Source: Hymenochaete sp. R1 (Eukaryota > Basidiomycota > Agaricomycetes > Hymenochaetales > Hymenochaetaceae). From it: a stretch of DNA of 64,000 bases. Under the pieces are notes generated by a model. It made no database searches. It was not told the origin of the DNA and saw nothing but the letters and a program-made list of their open reading frames with translations. A program made the position numbers and the translations under genes. Positions 1 to 13,504 of this stretch are shown piece after piece. Where the stretch lies: positions 19,787-83,786 of the forward strand of contig JAFREE010000111.1 of the NCBI GenBank assembly GCA_019400425.1, in the 5' to 3' direction. Position 1 is the stretch's first letter. Each line of letters starts with the position of its first letter.

Positions 1-1139
1 AAGAAGTGATGATTGATTGGGTCGATCTTAGGAATTGACTGGAATTGAATGTGTGCGTGCGAGCGTGAGGTCCAAAAGCCTGTCATCCCTGTCGAGACAT
101 CAGACAAAGTTTGAAAGTGCACAGAGCGAGCAAACGGAAGGATTCGGGATGATGTAACACAATTACGCCGCGTTCGCACCCGACAGAAAACTATTATTTA
201 GCGATATTTGGTATTTGACCACGGTTCGGTACTCAGAACACGCAGAGATCTTCAAGAAGCAACGTAAAAAACCATCGTTATCGTTGAGTTCTGCGTTAAT
301 CTAATCTAACTCTAGAGCTGGGCGTCCTAATCATTTAGTTCATACGCGTAAAGGCATCAAGAAAGTATAAGACGGTCAAATCTTCGAGGGTTTTCGAGAG
401 GTAAGCGAGGGGAACCGTAAAGGGGGGGAAAGGATTGGGGGTCCATATAATGAATTAGAATAAATCGAGAATGAGAACTGATTGAGCGCTACATTATTGT
501 GGAATAGAAGTTTTGAGGCAAAGGAACTTGGAGGGGACCATAGCGAGAGAGACAACACTTGGATGGCTCTCAAAAAAAAAAGGATCAATTCGAAGGACGA
601 TAAGGAGTTTGAAAAAAGAGCACAATGAAAGGCAGAAAGAGTTCGAAAGAGTTTGGTGTAACCGGCTAAAAAAACTTACAACAACGCTAGACAGCACTTG
701 CCCAACATTACAAGGGAATTCCCGTAGGTACATTGAGCATATGGAGAGTGACCATAAAACTGGATAGAGCGGGAATACGCAGCACTTAAATGCGCTCATG
801 AAGAACTCACTTCGCAGTATATGCACTAGCGTGCTTTGTAGAGAAAAGCGGCGAGAACGTAGTTGAAAGTGAATGGGAGTGAGGACGTCCCCCAGTTCCT
901 CGACTTCTAGTTGCATGAGTTGGTTCGGACGTGATAGAGATGCGGCGGCTGATAGCGAATGACAGAGATGGACGAGGTGAAGGGTCAGTGGATGTGCTCT
1001 GAGAATTGTTATTACATCCGGGTTTCAAGGGGGTATCAATCGAACTTCGGGCTGCATGTGGTGCGGGTGCAGTGAAGGACGAAAGACTTGAACCGATGTC
1101 AACACTTGAGCTAAAAATGGCTTCAGCATATGCACAAGT
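1..1139. other. Left-edge non-coding stretch
   Basis: I see no supportable gene here. The open frames on both strands are short, overlap one another and show no recognisable motif or paired splice sites. The part next to 1140 is the 3' flank of the minus-strand monooxygenase gene. Confidence 0.5.
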
Positions 1140-3462
1140 TTACAATGATAGGACTAACCTTCGCCCTCGACGGATAGCCTCACGCGTACGAAGAGGCGCC
1201 AATGAGGATAGACACGTACGAAAAGCGCGTCTAAAATCCCAACGATTCTTCGTCTCTTCACATTTTTGTTTCTCCATGGATAAAAGAAATTGGCCTGCCT
1301 TCGCCACGGCTTCCTCAAAGATCTCCGTCGCCCTCCCTGACTGTGCAATACCTTCTTCAGCGTCGTTCCATTCCCATTCATGAATCTTCATAATTTGCCT
1401 AGCATGCTCCTCGAGCCACAGGGGAGGACCGTTCAATTTCACTCCTTGCCCCTCACTGCAGGATGTGCTACCCTCATGGTAGCCAGAGTCGAGTCGCTTT
1501 CGAGTATAGAAAAGGGGCTTTGGAGGTACGAGCACCTGAGAATGCCCAATTCCACCCAAGTCAACATGGTGATTGAACTCGTACATAATACCCGTCATTC
1601 TTGACTTTTCAGCAATGTCTCGCGAAATAGGGACGCGGACGGCATCGTAGGCCCGTAGGGCATCAGGAACGGTCTCTCGAGTGAGATGCGGGTGGGACAG
1701 AAGTGAAGCTAAAACGTGCGCGTCCTGTATATTTAAAAAGTTTAGCCTGTCACTGGAAAAGTAAGAACGGTTTTACTGACCTCAATTGCCTGGCCCCCTC
1801 CCGCGCCCTGATGTGGAGTCATTGCATGCGCCTGAAGGGCACTCAGATCACAAACTAGAAAGCTTATGCGAGAAACTCACGGCATCACCCAACAATGAGA
1901 CGTGCCCATCTGGGTCAGAAAAGGTGGGCAACGGTCCGACGGTGTGAATAGCCCAAAGAAGAGGCTTTGCAGCAAGCTGAGTCAAGCGTTGACTTCCATC
2001 AGCTCTGAGAATTACTTACGCCAAGTAAAATGCTTACCCCCAATAATACCTGGACTTCATCTTCCCAACCTCGAAAGGATTGAACTAGATCTGTCTGATC
2101 TCCATGGCGAGTCCATGGTCCTTCGAACTTAGTGCCCTCTTTCGAAGGATCGGAAATGAATGCGACCAGGTTGACCATTCGACCGGACGCAGTAGTAATG
2201 GGGAATGCAATAACATGCTTTGAAGCTCCAAAATACTAAATTGGAACTCTGTCACTTTGTGATGATGATAATGGAGACAACCAGATCCTACCACAACAGG
2301 GCCCAGCGAAGCTCTATGAGATGGCGACTTTCCCTCGAGAGCTTCAAGCGGAATCAAGTATCGATAAACAAGCGTACCACTCCACACTGGCTCGATCAGA
2401 GTTAAAGATTGTCGAACCGAAGACGACGCGAATTTATCTTTCAAAAAGAGGCGCTTAAAGAGACATCTTCGAGTTGGACTATGAATGCCGTCTGCTCCGA
2501 TAAGAATGTCTGTTAGTGCTGTCGTACCATCGTCGAACGCGAGCTTGACCTCTGGCGACGATAACGTGCTGAAAACGGTGGATGTTGTGAGCGATAATTT
2601 GACATGAAAGTAAGAAGCGAGATACCCACTTATGTGAATCCACATAAGCATATGACGCAAGACGCTTGTTAAACTCAGTCCGTGTGTTCTTCAAAGCATG
2701 AGTAGCCAGTGCCTGCTGGAATTCAGCACGGTGCAAGGTGAGAACACCAACTAGGATCGCATACAGTCAGTGATTAAGAAGAAACCAGGCTTGGGTACAT
2801 ACATGGCACGTTCATGGTATGAAAGGACATCCCTTCTGTGCAGTCATCGCTCTTTCGGAATTCAAATGCTTTACCTGAAAACATGGATTTGGTTAGAGCC
2901 GTATATATGCACTCTGGAGGAGAACGTACGAGGCGCCAAGGACATATCTCGGCCTTCCGGGGCAATCCGCGCTAGTTTCCTCACCAATGCGTTCATCCCT
3001 GCATGCTCTGGAAGTACTTCCCCGTCATCATCGAATGGATACGAAGACAGAATTTCCCAAGTTCGTAACCACACACCGACACCTGCACCGAGCTCCGTAA
3101 GGGACGGTGCGGCTTCGTAGATAGTCACGTCGAGGTCTGGACCACAAGAGGCATCATTGCGAGCTGGCTTGCGTTTGTTAGATGACGCTGCGAGGAACGT
3201 CGCCAAGGCAAGGCCACCAATGCCACCTCCGCTAGAGTAAGTTGCGAGTTAATGTCCGCCTGAAACTGGTCACGATGTAACGTACACAATCGCAATCCGT
3301 ATCGGAGATGAAGAATTGGACGAGGATTGAAGTTGTGAACAAATCTCGGGTATGCCACCTTGTAAAGCGCAAGAGCTTCAGCTTAAAGCACGAACAGAAA
3401 TTATTTTGAGACTCGCTGCTTGATTCGACGCGCGCTGTAGAAGTTGCAGCACGACCATCCAT
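1140..3462 (-). CDS. FAD-dependent monooxygenase, salicylate hydroxylase-like
   Basis: Class A flavin monooxygenase that would use FAD and NAD(P)H to hydroxylate an aromatic or phenolic substrate. Read on the minus strand it has several short introns. The N-terminal Rossmann motif reads IRIAIVSGGGIGGLALATF, with the first glycines split by an intron at about 3284-3237. Next come an acidic strand end (VTIYEAAPSLTELGAGVGVW), the GADGIHSPTR motif near 2490, and the FAD-ribityl motif LLGDA joined to HQGAGGGQAIED across an intron near 1880-1830. The C-terminal exon ends at 1140. I chose the start at 3462 because an intron of only 37 bp (3395-3359) then joins in frame to the Rossmann exon; that intron is unusually short, so the first exon is the weakest part. 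Family assignment is firm, substrate is not. The nearest gene is the polyketide synthase 10 kb to the right, whose aromatic product is a plausible but unproven substrate. Confidence 0.82.
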
Positions 3463-6400
3463 TTTGCTGTCGTCGTCACCCTCGAAAACGTCGTCCGGTG
3501 CGGCTAATGAGAGATAAATTGTTGTTGAAACGAGATTCAAGGTAGACAAGACGGTGGAAGAAAGGAGAGATGTTTTTTATTCGTGCTCGGTCGATGAAGG
3601 AGTCGACCGACGATATCGAGCTTAAGTTCCAGTCGGTCCAAACCAGAATCCCCATATGTTCGTCCTTCCTATCCATAAAACCATATGGTCATCGCAAGGG
3701 CCAGCTTCATTAGCACAGAACTGGTTTATTCGCCCCTCTAAGATTGAGCTGAAATTTTACGGGATGCGTCGTGTTCCTCGGTACAACCACGACTTGGCTT
3801 CGGGCAGAGTCAAACGCCTGCATCGCCAGGATGAACGAAACACATACTCGCTCGAGAGAATGATGGCATTCACATGGGACAGGCCGCAAATGGGCTATGT
3901 CGTTGTTTTTTCCGATTGATTGCAAGCTACAGAGTGTTTGTCGTCATCATCGACGTTGTTGAGGGAGGATGAAAGACAAGGTTAAGGTATTGCTCGGCTG
4001 AGGATCTTTCGTACGCGCCGTGCCGCGCACGGCCGCTGGCTGCCGCCACAAAGCCTTTTCGGCAATCGAAAGCGCGTCGGACTCCGCACTCACTCAGCTT
4101 CACGATCCGATCTCAATCCTTGCGGTCGTGCTAAGCCGCAAGCGTTCATTTCAGGGGTCACTAAAGTGACTAAAGTATAGCATCAAATGGCAGCCCGAAA
4201 CTTTAGATTTGGAGTTCAACAATCCAATGGACAGACGACTTGAACGAGGCTGCCTCGCTTTGAGAATCGCTGCGATGGTTGCAGGTAAACCTGATTCTTG
4301 ATTTGTACGAGATCTTTCGCAAAGAAAATGATCGAGAATCAATAGGCCAGCCCGCTTACATGTGTACTATCTGTATGCAGAGGCGGATCCAGATTTTAAT
4401 GGTCACCTTTATGTACATGCAGCCCCGATAGCAAGCAACACACGATCGCATCATACTTATACTCATCAGCAGGTCATCTGAGCTACATAAAGGCGCACCG
4501 GTCATCTGTTGCATCCAGTACATCTCGAAGAATTCAGACCCTTCCCTTTGATCAGTATAAGGAAAAGTTGAACTATGCCGTCAATCCGCATGTTCTTTTC
4601 ATCTACGCTGGGGTCTGAGACACTTTAGTGTAGATAGATGACGAAAGAACCACTCATATTACGAACTCTGACCGCGTTTAGTACGCACCAGTATATATGG
4701 ACGCTGTCTGGTGATGCGCTCCGACTCTTCGATCCAGAACCCCGTGAATGCATTAGCACCAGAGAACGCAACACAGCCCTTCCGTATACGTACTACTTTC
4801 GTTCTTCTGCGGAGGTATGTAGTGATCAATCGAAGAAGACTCAAAACGTTAGTTCTGTAGCCTCGAAAACGGCGCCAAAAGATAATCACACCTAGAGCTC
4901 CCAAGGCGTCATGATGCCGGTTCATTCCTTGTCATCGACATCCGGTCGGCGCCAATACGAGCGTCAAAGCGGGATACGGAAGAATAAATCAGAAGAGTAA
5001 CTGGGCCGAAAGCACTGAAACCTCAAGGCGCAGAACTCGTGTTGTTCAAGCAGGAGTGATAGTGATGGGGTTGGAGAAGAAGAGGCAAAACAGTCTTCCC
5101 GCCGGGAAAGGATCATCGTAAGGAGCTTCGGTCCGATCCTGAGCGATTGATCGGCACTCGTGGCCGGAGAAAACAATTCATACCATAAACAGCAAGAAGC
5201 CGTAAGCAGAAGTCCAGGTCGGAGAGCCAATAAGGCGGACTGGGTCTCGGCTCGGCTCGGTAGCTCGGCGGAGTCCGGAGAGAGCACACCAGATCCGATA
5301 AGTCAAAGTTGGAGCCAACGGAGACTACACTGGGTCTAAGATAATCAGATTATACTCAGACTGACGCCAAGGCATAGACCGAATGCTCGTGATAGTATTG
5401 CGTAGTTGGTGCTAGGACCCGGATTGAACAGAGGGAAGTATTTCAATTGCCGAGACAAGTTCGGTTCGAGCCGCCGTGAAACCAGCGTAGATGACCTCAT
5501 ACAGTGCTTTAGAGCAATAGGCTAAGACCGCAGGGCGCCGGGAGCTTTGTATATTACCCGAAGCCAATTCTCTCGATTTGGTCGAGAGCGTTTGTGGAGG
5601 ACTAGGTTGAGAATAGTCCGCAAAATATAGAAATCTTAGCTCAAGGAACGCCCCCCCCCCCCTCTTTCGCGGAGCCATCTTCGTATCATTCCCGTGGTCA
5701 AGTGGATGTCACCATATTACGGACCCCATTTGTTCATAGAGCGCTTATATGGTGAATCATGTACGAGAGCTCGAAATCCTTGCGCCACTCCGCAGTAAAT
5801 ATGAGAAACCGAAGACGTCCCATGCTCTTTACTTCGCTTGGACAAGCTATAGAAATGTCAAAGGCAAAAGATATAGTAATTCGAGCAAAATATGGCGAGA
5901 TCTCGGGTAGCTTACCGATATTTTCTTTCACGGTTGACTTGCGTACGAGATCCCGACGCAAGCAGGTCCTGCTTGGTAAATTGACAGATAGAGAGGACGC
6001 AGCCTAAAAGTTCCACACATTCCAACGCCCTACCTACCGAATAAGTTGCACTGAAGGCCGAAGAGGATCGACTCGATCAATGATTGACAGCACTAAGCAT
6101 ATCCGGGAAGTCACACTCACCGAACAAATAGACACCAAACTCCTTTTGTCTCAAAAGTACCGTCCATTTACGGCACTTTGAATGCATGTATCCTCCGCAG
6201 CTCGTTACCAACTGACAAAAGGAAGTGTCCACTGTATTTGTCAAGGATATTGGAGGGAAGAGGCTGAGATGAAATGAAGATAACGATAAGCAGGGCAAGA
6301 ACGGTCGAGGTTGTATCTCAATCCCGGTCCCAGTGTTGAGGTCTAGACTTTCGATGCACTGGGACAAGACAGCAACTTGAATGCCAGTTCAGATGAAACA

Positions 6401-9400
6401 AAATTTGAACCTAGAGCAACTGAGAGGTATTCTTGTAGATGTACGAAGAGGTGGTCGAAGTCTCCGAGCAGCCGCGCCTCGCTCAAAAATACCATACAAG
6501 TGCAAAGGTTCTCAAACCACGGTGATTTGCGAGCCATTACTTACTTCCGGGACATACAATTCCCCCACCGGAACGTAAGAATCGAGCATCAGCATCAAGG
6601 GAAATTGGGACTGGCACATGCCTATCAACATGTGGCTGGAGGGGCTGAAATTTTGGCATGATTTTCCGCAGTTGAGCACAACATGAGGAAGAGAGGGGTT
6701 GTACTTGAAGTAGAAGTCGTTATGCTGGCAATAAGCTCAAGCCGGGTCTCTCTAAAAGGAGAAAGACGCGAATCGAGCTATCGAGCGTGAAGATAATGAC
6801 ATTCTTATTTATCTTTCGGGAATTATACCCCTGGAGTTTTGTGGTCAGAAGCGTCCAAGAGAGCAAAGGTAGGATGCATGCAAAGCTTGAGGACGAAAAC
6901 CTTGAGATAAACGATGCAGATATGTCCTACCTTGTTTCCGAAGCCTCCGAAGTATTCCCGCCAGACGATGCCTGCAAGATAGAAGGTTTCAAAATCAGGT
7001 TCGCAACGTGACAGCTTTAAAGCGAAAGAATGCACACCTTTACAGAATCCGACGAATGTGTCGCGAGAAAATGTGGCCGTTTCTGGATCTCGACGGCTCT
7101 AATCACGCGTAAATTTCAAATATAACTGGCCACGCATCAGGACGCCTAAATAATCCCCATTGTGATCGGACTCGAAATATATGCCATGATATTGCTATTA
7201 ATCTCTGATAGCCTTTTAGAAATTCGCCGGGTTTAGCGTGCTTAAGATTCGGAAAGTGTATTGCAATTGACTTACCGCGATTTCCGCTTGCGTACTTTTT
7301 GGCCCGGGAATGCGTAGATTACCAAAGCTTAGAGACGAAGACAAAGTACATCATTCATTTGCTTTTTGGCTCCCAAATTGAATACACCGTGTTCCGTCCT
7401 CGACGCGCCATCACTTGGGAGGGGTGTGAAGACAGTGGGCGCGAGGGAAGGATGGACATGATAGAGATAGATACTGGCTTGACAGCTTGGGAGAAGCTTG
7501 ATACCGAGGATGGAAGAAGACGTGTTCGCCAAGGAAGTTGCTATGAGCGCTGCGCGAGAAGATACAGCAAATTTGATATTCATAGCGCTGACCCATGAGG
7601 TGTACACGGTAATAATCTTCCACGGTTCCCTTCCGCTCACCGCCGAGCTGGGCATGCCTTGAAATTGTTACTTGGTTAGCACTGGCGAGAGCTCCAGTGG
7701 AGACAAATACGTTCAATATATTTGATTTTCGTCAAGATTGATGTCGACAAAGTCGCCAAAGTGGTTTGTTCTCGCCGACGGGGGAGACGGACAAAAGTGC
7801 CTGGGTGTTGAAAGAAAGGACTTAATCGCCAATGTTACCGACGAATTGGAAGAGGAAAGTCACAACTTGATAGATAACCCAGAAAAGGGGTAAGTCTTCC
7901 CGAATAACCGACTAAAGTAATGGGTTTATGTGAAGCATGTTCATGCAGGTGAAACCAGCTTTGATACTAATGATGTTCCCGGGCCCGGATTCTTCAATTG
8001 TATGTTAAAGTAGTATTCCATCTTCCATGAACCACTCACAATGAGACTGATGTCGACGAGCGCATCGCTCGCTTTTCTAGTCCCTTTAACCCCGCAAGGT
8101 ACACGTAGTACCACACACCCGTTGAGTCCAAGATCATCTGATACACTGAGGATGCGAAACTTCGAAATCGATCTAAAAGGCGTGAGTAGCAGACAGCGTC
8201 AAGATCAGACTAAAAGACGACGCCAGCGCACCTCAGTAACTCTATCATGTTTGTTTCTATTCATCTCATTCACTCTGGTCACTTTGATTGTACATCGCTC
8301 AAGCTTTCGAGCCTGAGATATGAAATGAAACGCGCAACGCACGGGCATACCGAAAAACACGTCCATGGCTCTTGCCGAAGCTCAGCCAATAGTTACCACC
8401 GAGGACGAATTCTGATATAGCCAGCGAACGATACCTGCGACACTATCGCCGGCGAGTACGGATGATTTCCCTCATCATCCTTCTCGCCATCTGCTTCGTA
8501 TTGACGCAAAGTCATCTCTAATGAACCTAGTCGTAGAAATGGCGAGCCGCTGCTCCGATGCTGGCGCAATGAACACGAGAAGTAAGTCTTCTTCTACTTC
8601 TTGAGATATCGACCCTTGTGCGGAAAAAGAACGCGTGAGCAGTAAAAAGTGAAATTTCGATACCTCAGACGCCGTCTAGTCGCGTACCTTGCGTTCACCC
8701 GTGCTCCCTCGTCCACGTTCATCCTATCAAAAGGCTTTCGTTGTCTTTGTATTGTTGTTCACCAGCCCCGATAAGGCAATTAGGATCATTGACTGGTGAT
8801 TGGTCGAATGTATTCGCAAGTGGCGCATCAACCGTATCGAGATAGCAGGGATGGTTTGGACGGAAGCATTTGGAACCTTTGCGCTATGAGTTGTATTTTT
8901 GTTTTTGCAATTGAATCGATCTTCAGCGCCAGCGCTAGCACCGCCAGGATAGACGAAGCTCGAAAGGCAAGAAGCCACAAGTTGACTTCCCGCAATCACT
9001 CGCCCATTTCCGCCCGCCCAGACTACGCAGATAAACGCACGTCTGCTCCCAGATACCCTCAACCACGCTCGCTTCCATTTTACCGTTCGTCCCGTCTCGT
9101 TTCGTCCCGGATCCACCCGCTTCTCTCGCCAGAAAGCAACCCTCGTTCCTTGTTCATTGGTGCTGAGCGTTGACGAATTTGACATTTGGACAGGTGGGGT
9201 GAACAGCGTAACGTGAAGAGAAGGCCAAGAGCGATGTACCGCTCTCGTCCGGGACGGGTAAGTTAAATTTGGAATTTCAAAGTGTTATCAAACTTAGCGA
9301 ATTGATATTGAAAAGATGATTCGGTGTATGGATGTTTTCCTGGGTAAGAAAAGACGGCGGAGTTAATCACTTTTTAATTGAAAAAACACACCTGGAGCGG

Positions 9401-12400
9401 GCCGTCCACGTCGAGAGACGGAGAAACTTGAATAAAGTACTAGAAGCAAGTGGATGTTCACCGTGCGAGCGGACGTTGGACAATGCATGCACTCGTGCAT
9501 GTCGATGAAGACGAATTGTGAGTTCCGTTTCGGGTTTAGGGTCGACCGACAAAAGCGACAGCGAGCAGAGATATCATTAGAAGCATCAATTACACTCAAG
9601 ATTAGAGAGACTCGAGCACACTTCTTTTGCCGGTGGTTGTTGTAATTATAGAGGAGTGGCGTCAATCCTTTCGACATAAGGAAGGGCGCAGCAAAGTGTC
9701 CCTCCCGCTCGGATGTCTGGGCCGGAAAGAGGCGCATCACTCTTCACCACAGGGCACACTACAACCGCAAGGTGAGACGTCAAACGATGGAGAGCAAGTT
9801 CAAGGCAATTGTGAGCGCAGCACCTCGCTCCGTCGCTCGGGCAAATAATGGGCGTTGATAGATCAAAATCAACCAGCGGTGTCGGCGCGTCGCTGGCCGG
9901 GTCAAAGGGAATTTGAAATGCGGTAAAGTATGAAGGCCAGTCTTGTCCGTATCCGTGCTCGCCCTTGCACATGTGTGTGGTGAAGATACAGTTGAGTTAG
10001 AGCAGCCGGGAGGATTGAGGGGAGTGAGATGATAGCGGTGTTGAAAAGAAAAAGAAAGAGTCCATGGGTTGAACTTCCTCATCTGGTTCTGGAGGGATTT
10101 GTAATACTTTTTTTTTGTATCGACAAAGAAGGAAGGAGAGTCATACGCGCTTTTAACTTGTGTTTTCACACTGTGACGGTGCTCGTCGACAAACGTTTGG
10201 CGTTCCGTACAAAGCCGCCTGCACAGTCCGCAACGCACTCCAGAGCTCTTTTGGTACCAATCGAGCAAGCCCGTCCCGCCCCCGATGCTCATTCCCGAAG
10301 CCGAATTTGAGCCGCTCGACCACAAGCCGCGCCAAACCATTGATATTGTCTTTTGACCTGCTCGTCCTTCCGACCGAGCGAATCGAGCTAAAATAACAGA
10401 ATCAGCCAGGGTCGTAGACCAGAGCTTAGATATGGCAGCCGAGAGCCGTCTTCCGTCTCGTCCGTCCGTCCGGGACTCCTCCGATTCCGACTCCGAGGGG
10501 CTCGCTTAGAAGACTGGCAACAACAACAGCAACAGCAAACCTCGAGCGCCCTCTTTCTTTCGTCTTTCAGATGATAGGGTGCCCCTGTCAACGAGATCAT
10601 CCGGCGGCACGAGTTTACCGTCCCTGATCCTGAATCGATTGTTTACATCCTTCGTCGTGTCGCATCGTCGTCACACCCTCTTAGTTTGGGTCTCGTCTTC
10701 GCCATGCCATAGCCTTTCATGTCTTTTTTGGCGCGGAGATCGCATCGCTGACAAATGGAGGTGCTGCCACTGTCGACGTCGGATCGAAAACTGGTCTTGA
10801 CGAGTTTTGGTCGTTACGGTGCGGTCACGGTCATGCATGGCGAAATGATGCGTTTAGGATTCCTTGATGTGACGAGGGTCGCGTTTTTTCGTGGCTGGAG
10901 TTTGACGGCGCGGGCGTCGGCGGGGAAAGAGGTACGAGATGAAGATCGTGTTGTGCACTGGTCCAGTTCAACTGAGTCGTCGATTGCAAAGCAAGTAAGG
11001 GCGACTCGGACGGCAGCGGCGGTTCGCACACGCACGATTGTTCCCAATACAACAACTCTCTTACTCATCCTCGTCTTGGTTTGGAGAAGATCTGATGCCA
11101 CTACTACTACTGAGCTTGGACTCATTGGATAATCTATTAGTCAGCCTTACCCAACTCATCCCGACTAGAACCTGCTCATCAACTTCCGTATCCCGATTCC
11201 CGCATTCCCCATCTCCGCAGATAGCAAAACAAGGTTTACAAGTTCCCTTGTTCGACGTTTTCTTCTACCTCCGACTATCTCGAAGTTAAGAAGACGACGA
11301 AGAAGTGTACAAAGAAGCATGAGGGAAATCCTCTTGCTTACCCGGGGAAGCTCGGATTTGCGGCGATGCAAGAAGGAAAGGGAGGAACTCGATCCGGTGT
11401 ACCCGCTTCGCCGTTGCTTCCTCTCCGCCTCCGCCCCTAGCTCTTACCATCCGCTAGCTTCCTCGTTCCTGTTCATCCTATCTTTGCGAACACTTGGCTT
11501 CTATCTGCTTTTCCCCGAGCTCGCTCTTTCGTCATCCGCATACGCGTACGCATTTGCATCTTCCAAGAATGCACAAAAAAGTACTCTGGGTCAAAGCGGA
11601 GGTGGAGGTGCAAGGTTCCAAGGACGTGGTGCGCGTGGTGCAATTGCATCCTCCAGAACCTTGGTGTCTGTGCCGTGGGTCAGCGAATTTGAAGGTGAAA
11701 GTGCGCGCACGTACGTTCCGATATCGCTTCCGTGCGTGGGCGCAGATGCGGTTGATTCGGGAACATATGATATCCAGGTGGATACGTTGGTGCTGGCTTA
11801 GGCTTGGACGATCGTTGCGAGTATGTGGTGGGTCTGCCTGCCTGGATTAGTGGGAGAAAGGGAGCGATACGACTATTGGACCGTGCTAGCTACGGTGACG
11901 TTCCTAAGCCATCACCATTAACGTGATGTTGACTATCTTTTACGGGTAGGTTTAAAGAGTTCGTAATGTGTCACTAGCCCTCTTATCACGCGCAATCTAC
12001 AGAACGCTAACGGATAGGGACAGTAAAGACCCATGTTTACCTCGTGCGTCGGATGTGTTTTAGAATGAACGACCAGACTATGAAGCTTGACGTGCACCCC
12101 ACGTGGTTGCGGAGGGTTCCAAAGTCCAGCCAGGCGATTCGAATCGATCGAAAGGTCTGAAACGCATTCTCCTTGCACGCAGCCACCCGATGCCGCCTTT
12201 GATGGAGAGAAGAGCAGTGATGCAACGAATGAATGCATCAAATTTCGAGTATTGCCACGCAAGCTGTCTATGGGAAGTTTCAAGGAATGTGTGGTGGTGG
12301 ATCAAAGGCTTTTCTTAACTAATGTAGTGTATTGACAGCGACTATCCGGAAGCAGCCAGAGGAGATTGACTGTATGGGAAGATGAAGGTTCCGGTTATTT

Positions 12401-13504
12401 TGTAATTGTATTGAACTGAATGCATGAGCTTGGTGTAGGTGAAGGAATGAATTGAACCGGATATCGGAGGTGGGTTGGGTTTGCGGGATGAGGAGAGAGT
12501 TACCGTAAATGACGAGGGGTTAGGTTGGATATTATCTTGATCTGTTTTAGGACAGTTTTTGGGAGTTGAGTGATCCCTGGATTCCCAGAGATAGGCGCGA
12601 GGGGTGGCTCAAGATTACATCAAATAAATGTTTATTTGCAAGCGTAGCAAGCGTCGAGAGTTTATTTTCAAATATCGTCATCAGCTTCTGCGCTGGAAAG
12701 TCGGTAACCAGACATAGTCTTCTAGAATCGAGTGAATTTGAAACGCGCGAAGAGGGTGGCGATAGAAACGCACTCTTTGGTCAGCGGCTGTTGAGGAATT
12801 TCAAAGAGAAAAGGGGAAGTTTATGTTGAGGGGTATCATTATGTAAGATGGTCGATCCTGCCATACAGGGCAGGACGCGCCCCCGTGCGCGACCGATGAT
12901 TCTGTCGGATGCGGAACGATCATCTCATCACCCACCATCATGACTACGCGTATAATCTGCAGCACCGTTTGTACGTGTTCCGGACAGCAAGGAGCGGTAA
13001 AAAGAAGGAAATTGACATCAATCGGGTATCCTCCTCCAAAACAAAACCAACTAATAATTTATTATTATTATTCTATTCGGGTGTGACTAAATAATTACAT
13101 ATTCTGTGTTATTAGAGTTCGGACGGGACGTTGACCAATTCCGACCGTTGTTTCTCTGAGCGAGCGATGAAGGGTCGAGAGTCTGGCTGCTATTAATCCG
13201 CTACTGCCTGCACGGCCTGCAGCTACAGCTAGTACTACAAGTACGCCCATCTTCTGGCCGTCTTTCAAATCCCGACTTGCTTTCCCTCCTCCATCCTCCT
13301 CACAACCCCCTCCCACTTAAGAGGCCCGTCCCAAGCGCTCTTCGTCGTCGTCCTCAACAGCGACAAAACCCTCCCACATTTCTCGTCGTCGAACACCGGT
13401 CTCAACATCGTACTTGACCTCGGCGACCACCACCGCATCACATCATACACGCTCGCGTTCCCAACAGTAGTACTAACATTTACCACCGAACTTCCCCAAT
13501 CAAG
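3463..13504. other. 10-kb region without a convincing gene
   Basis: Both strands hold only short open frames (up to about 186 codons) without motifs. There is a run of 12 C at 5651-5662. A possible two-exon peptide gene at 7741-8008 is listed separately. The last few hundred bases, including a TTATTATTATT tract near 13060, must contain the polyketide synthase promoter, but I see no clear TATA box. I found no terminal inverted repeats or transposase motifs that would explain the region as an intact element. Confidence 0.5.
7741..8008 (+). CDS. Possible two-exon small protein, unrecognised
   Basis: A 49-codon first exon starts with ATG at 7741 (MSTKSPKWFVLADGGDGQKC) and ends at 7889 before a good donor, GTAAGT. 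Joining to an acceptor at 7935 keeps frame and gives a 73-aa product ending at 8008. The acidic stretch TDELEEESHNLIDNPEKG looks protein-like. I recognise no family, and the second exon is short and hydrophobic, so this may be chance or a gene remnant. Confidence 0.22.

Noticed and set aside
494..916. 140-codon minus-strand open frame with Phe/Ser/Cys-rich translation
   Set aside because: Looks like the complement of purine-rich non-coding DNA; no motif and no promoter.
4060..4145. tRNA-like fold with GCGCGTCGGACTCCG and a TTGCGG/CCGCAA stem
   Set aside because: The terminal loop is 10 bases and lacks the TTCGA T-loop sequence, and no acceptor stem could be paired.
5651..5662. Run of twelve C
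   Set aside because: Simple homopolymer; no associated structure or gene.
9780..10340. 186-codon minus-strand open frame
   Set aside because: Composition is irregular, no motif, no clear splice partners, and overlapping frames on the other strand are about as good.
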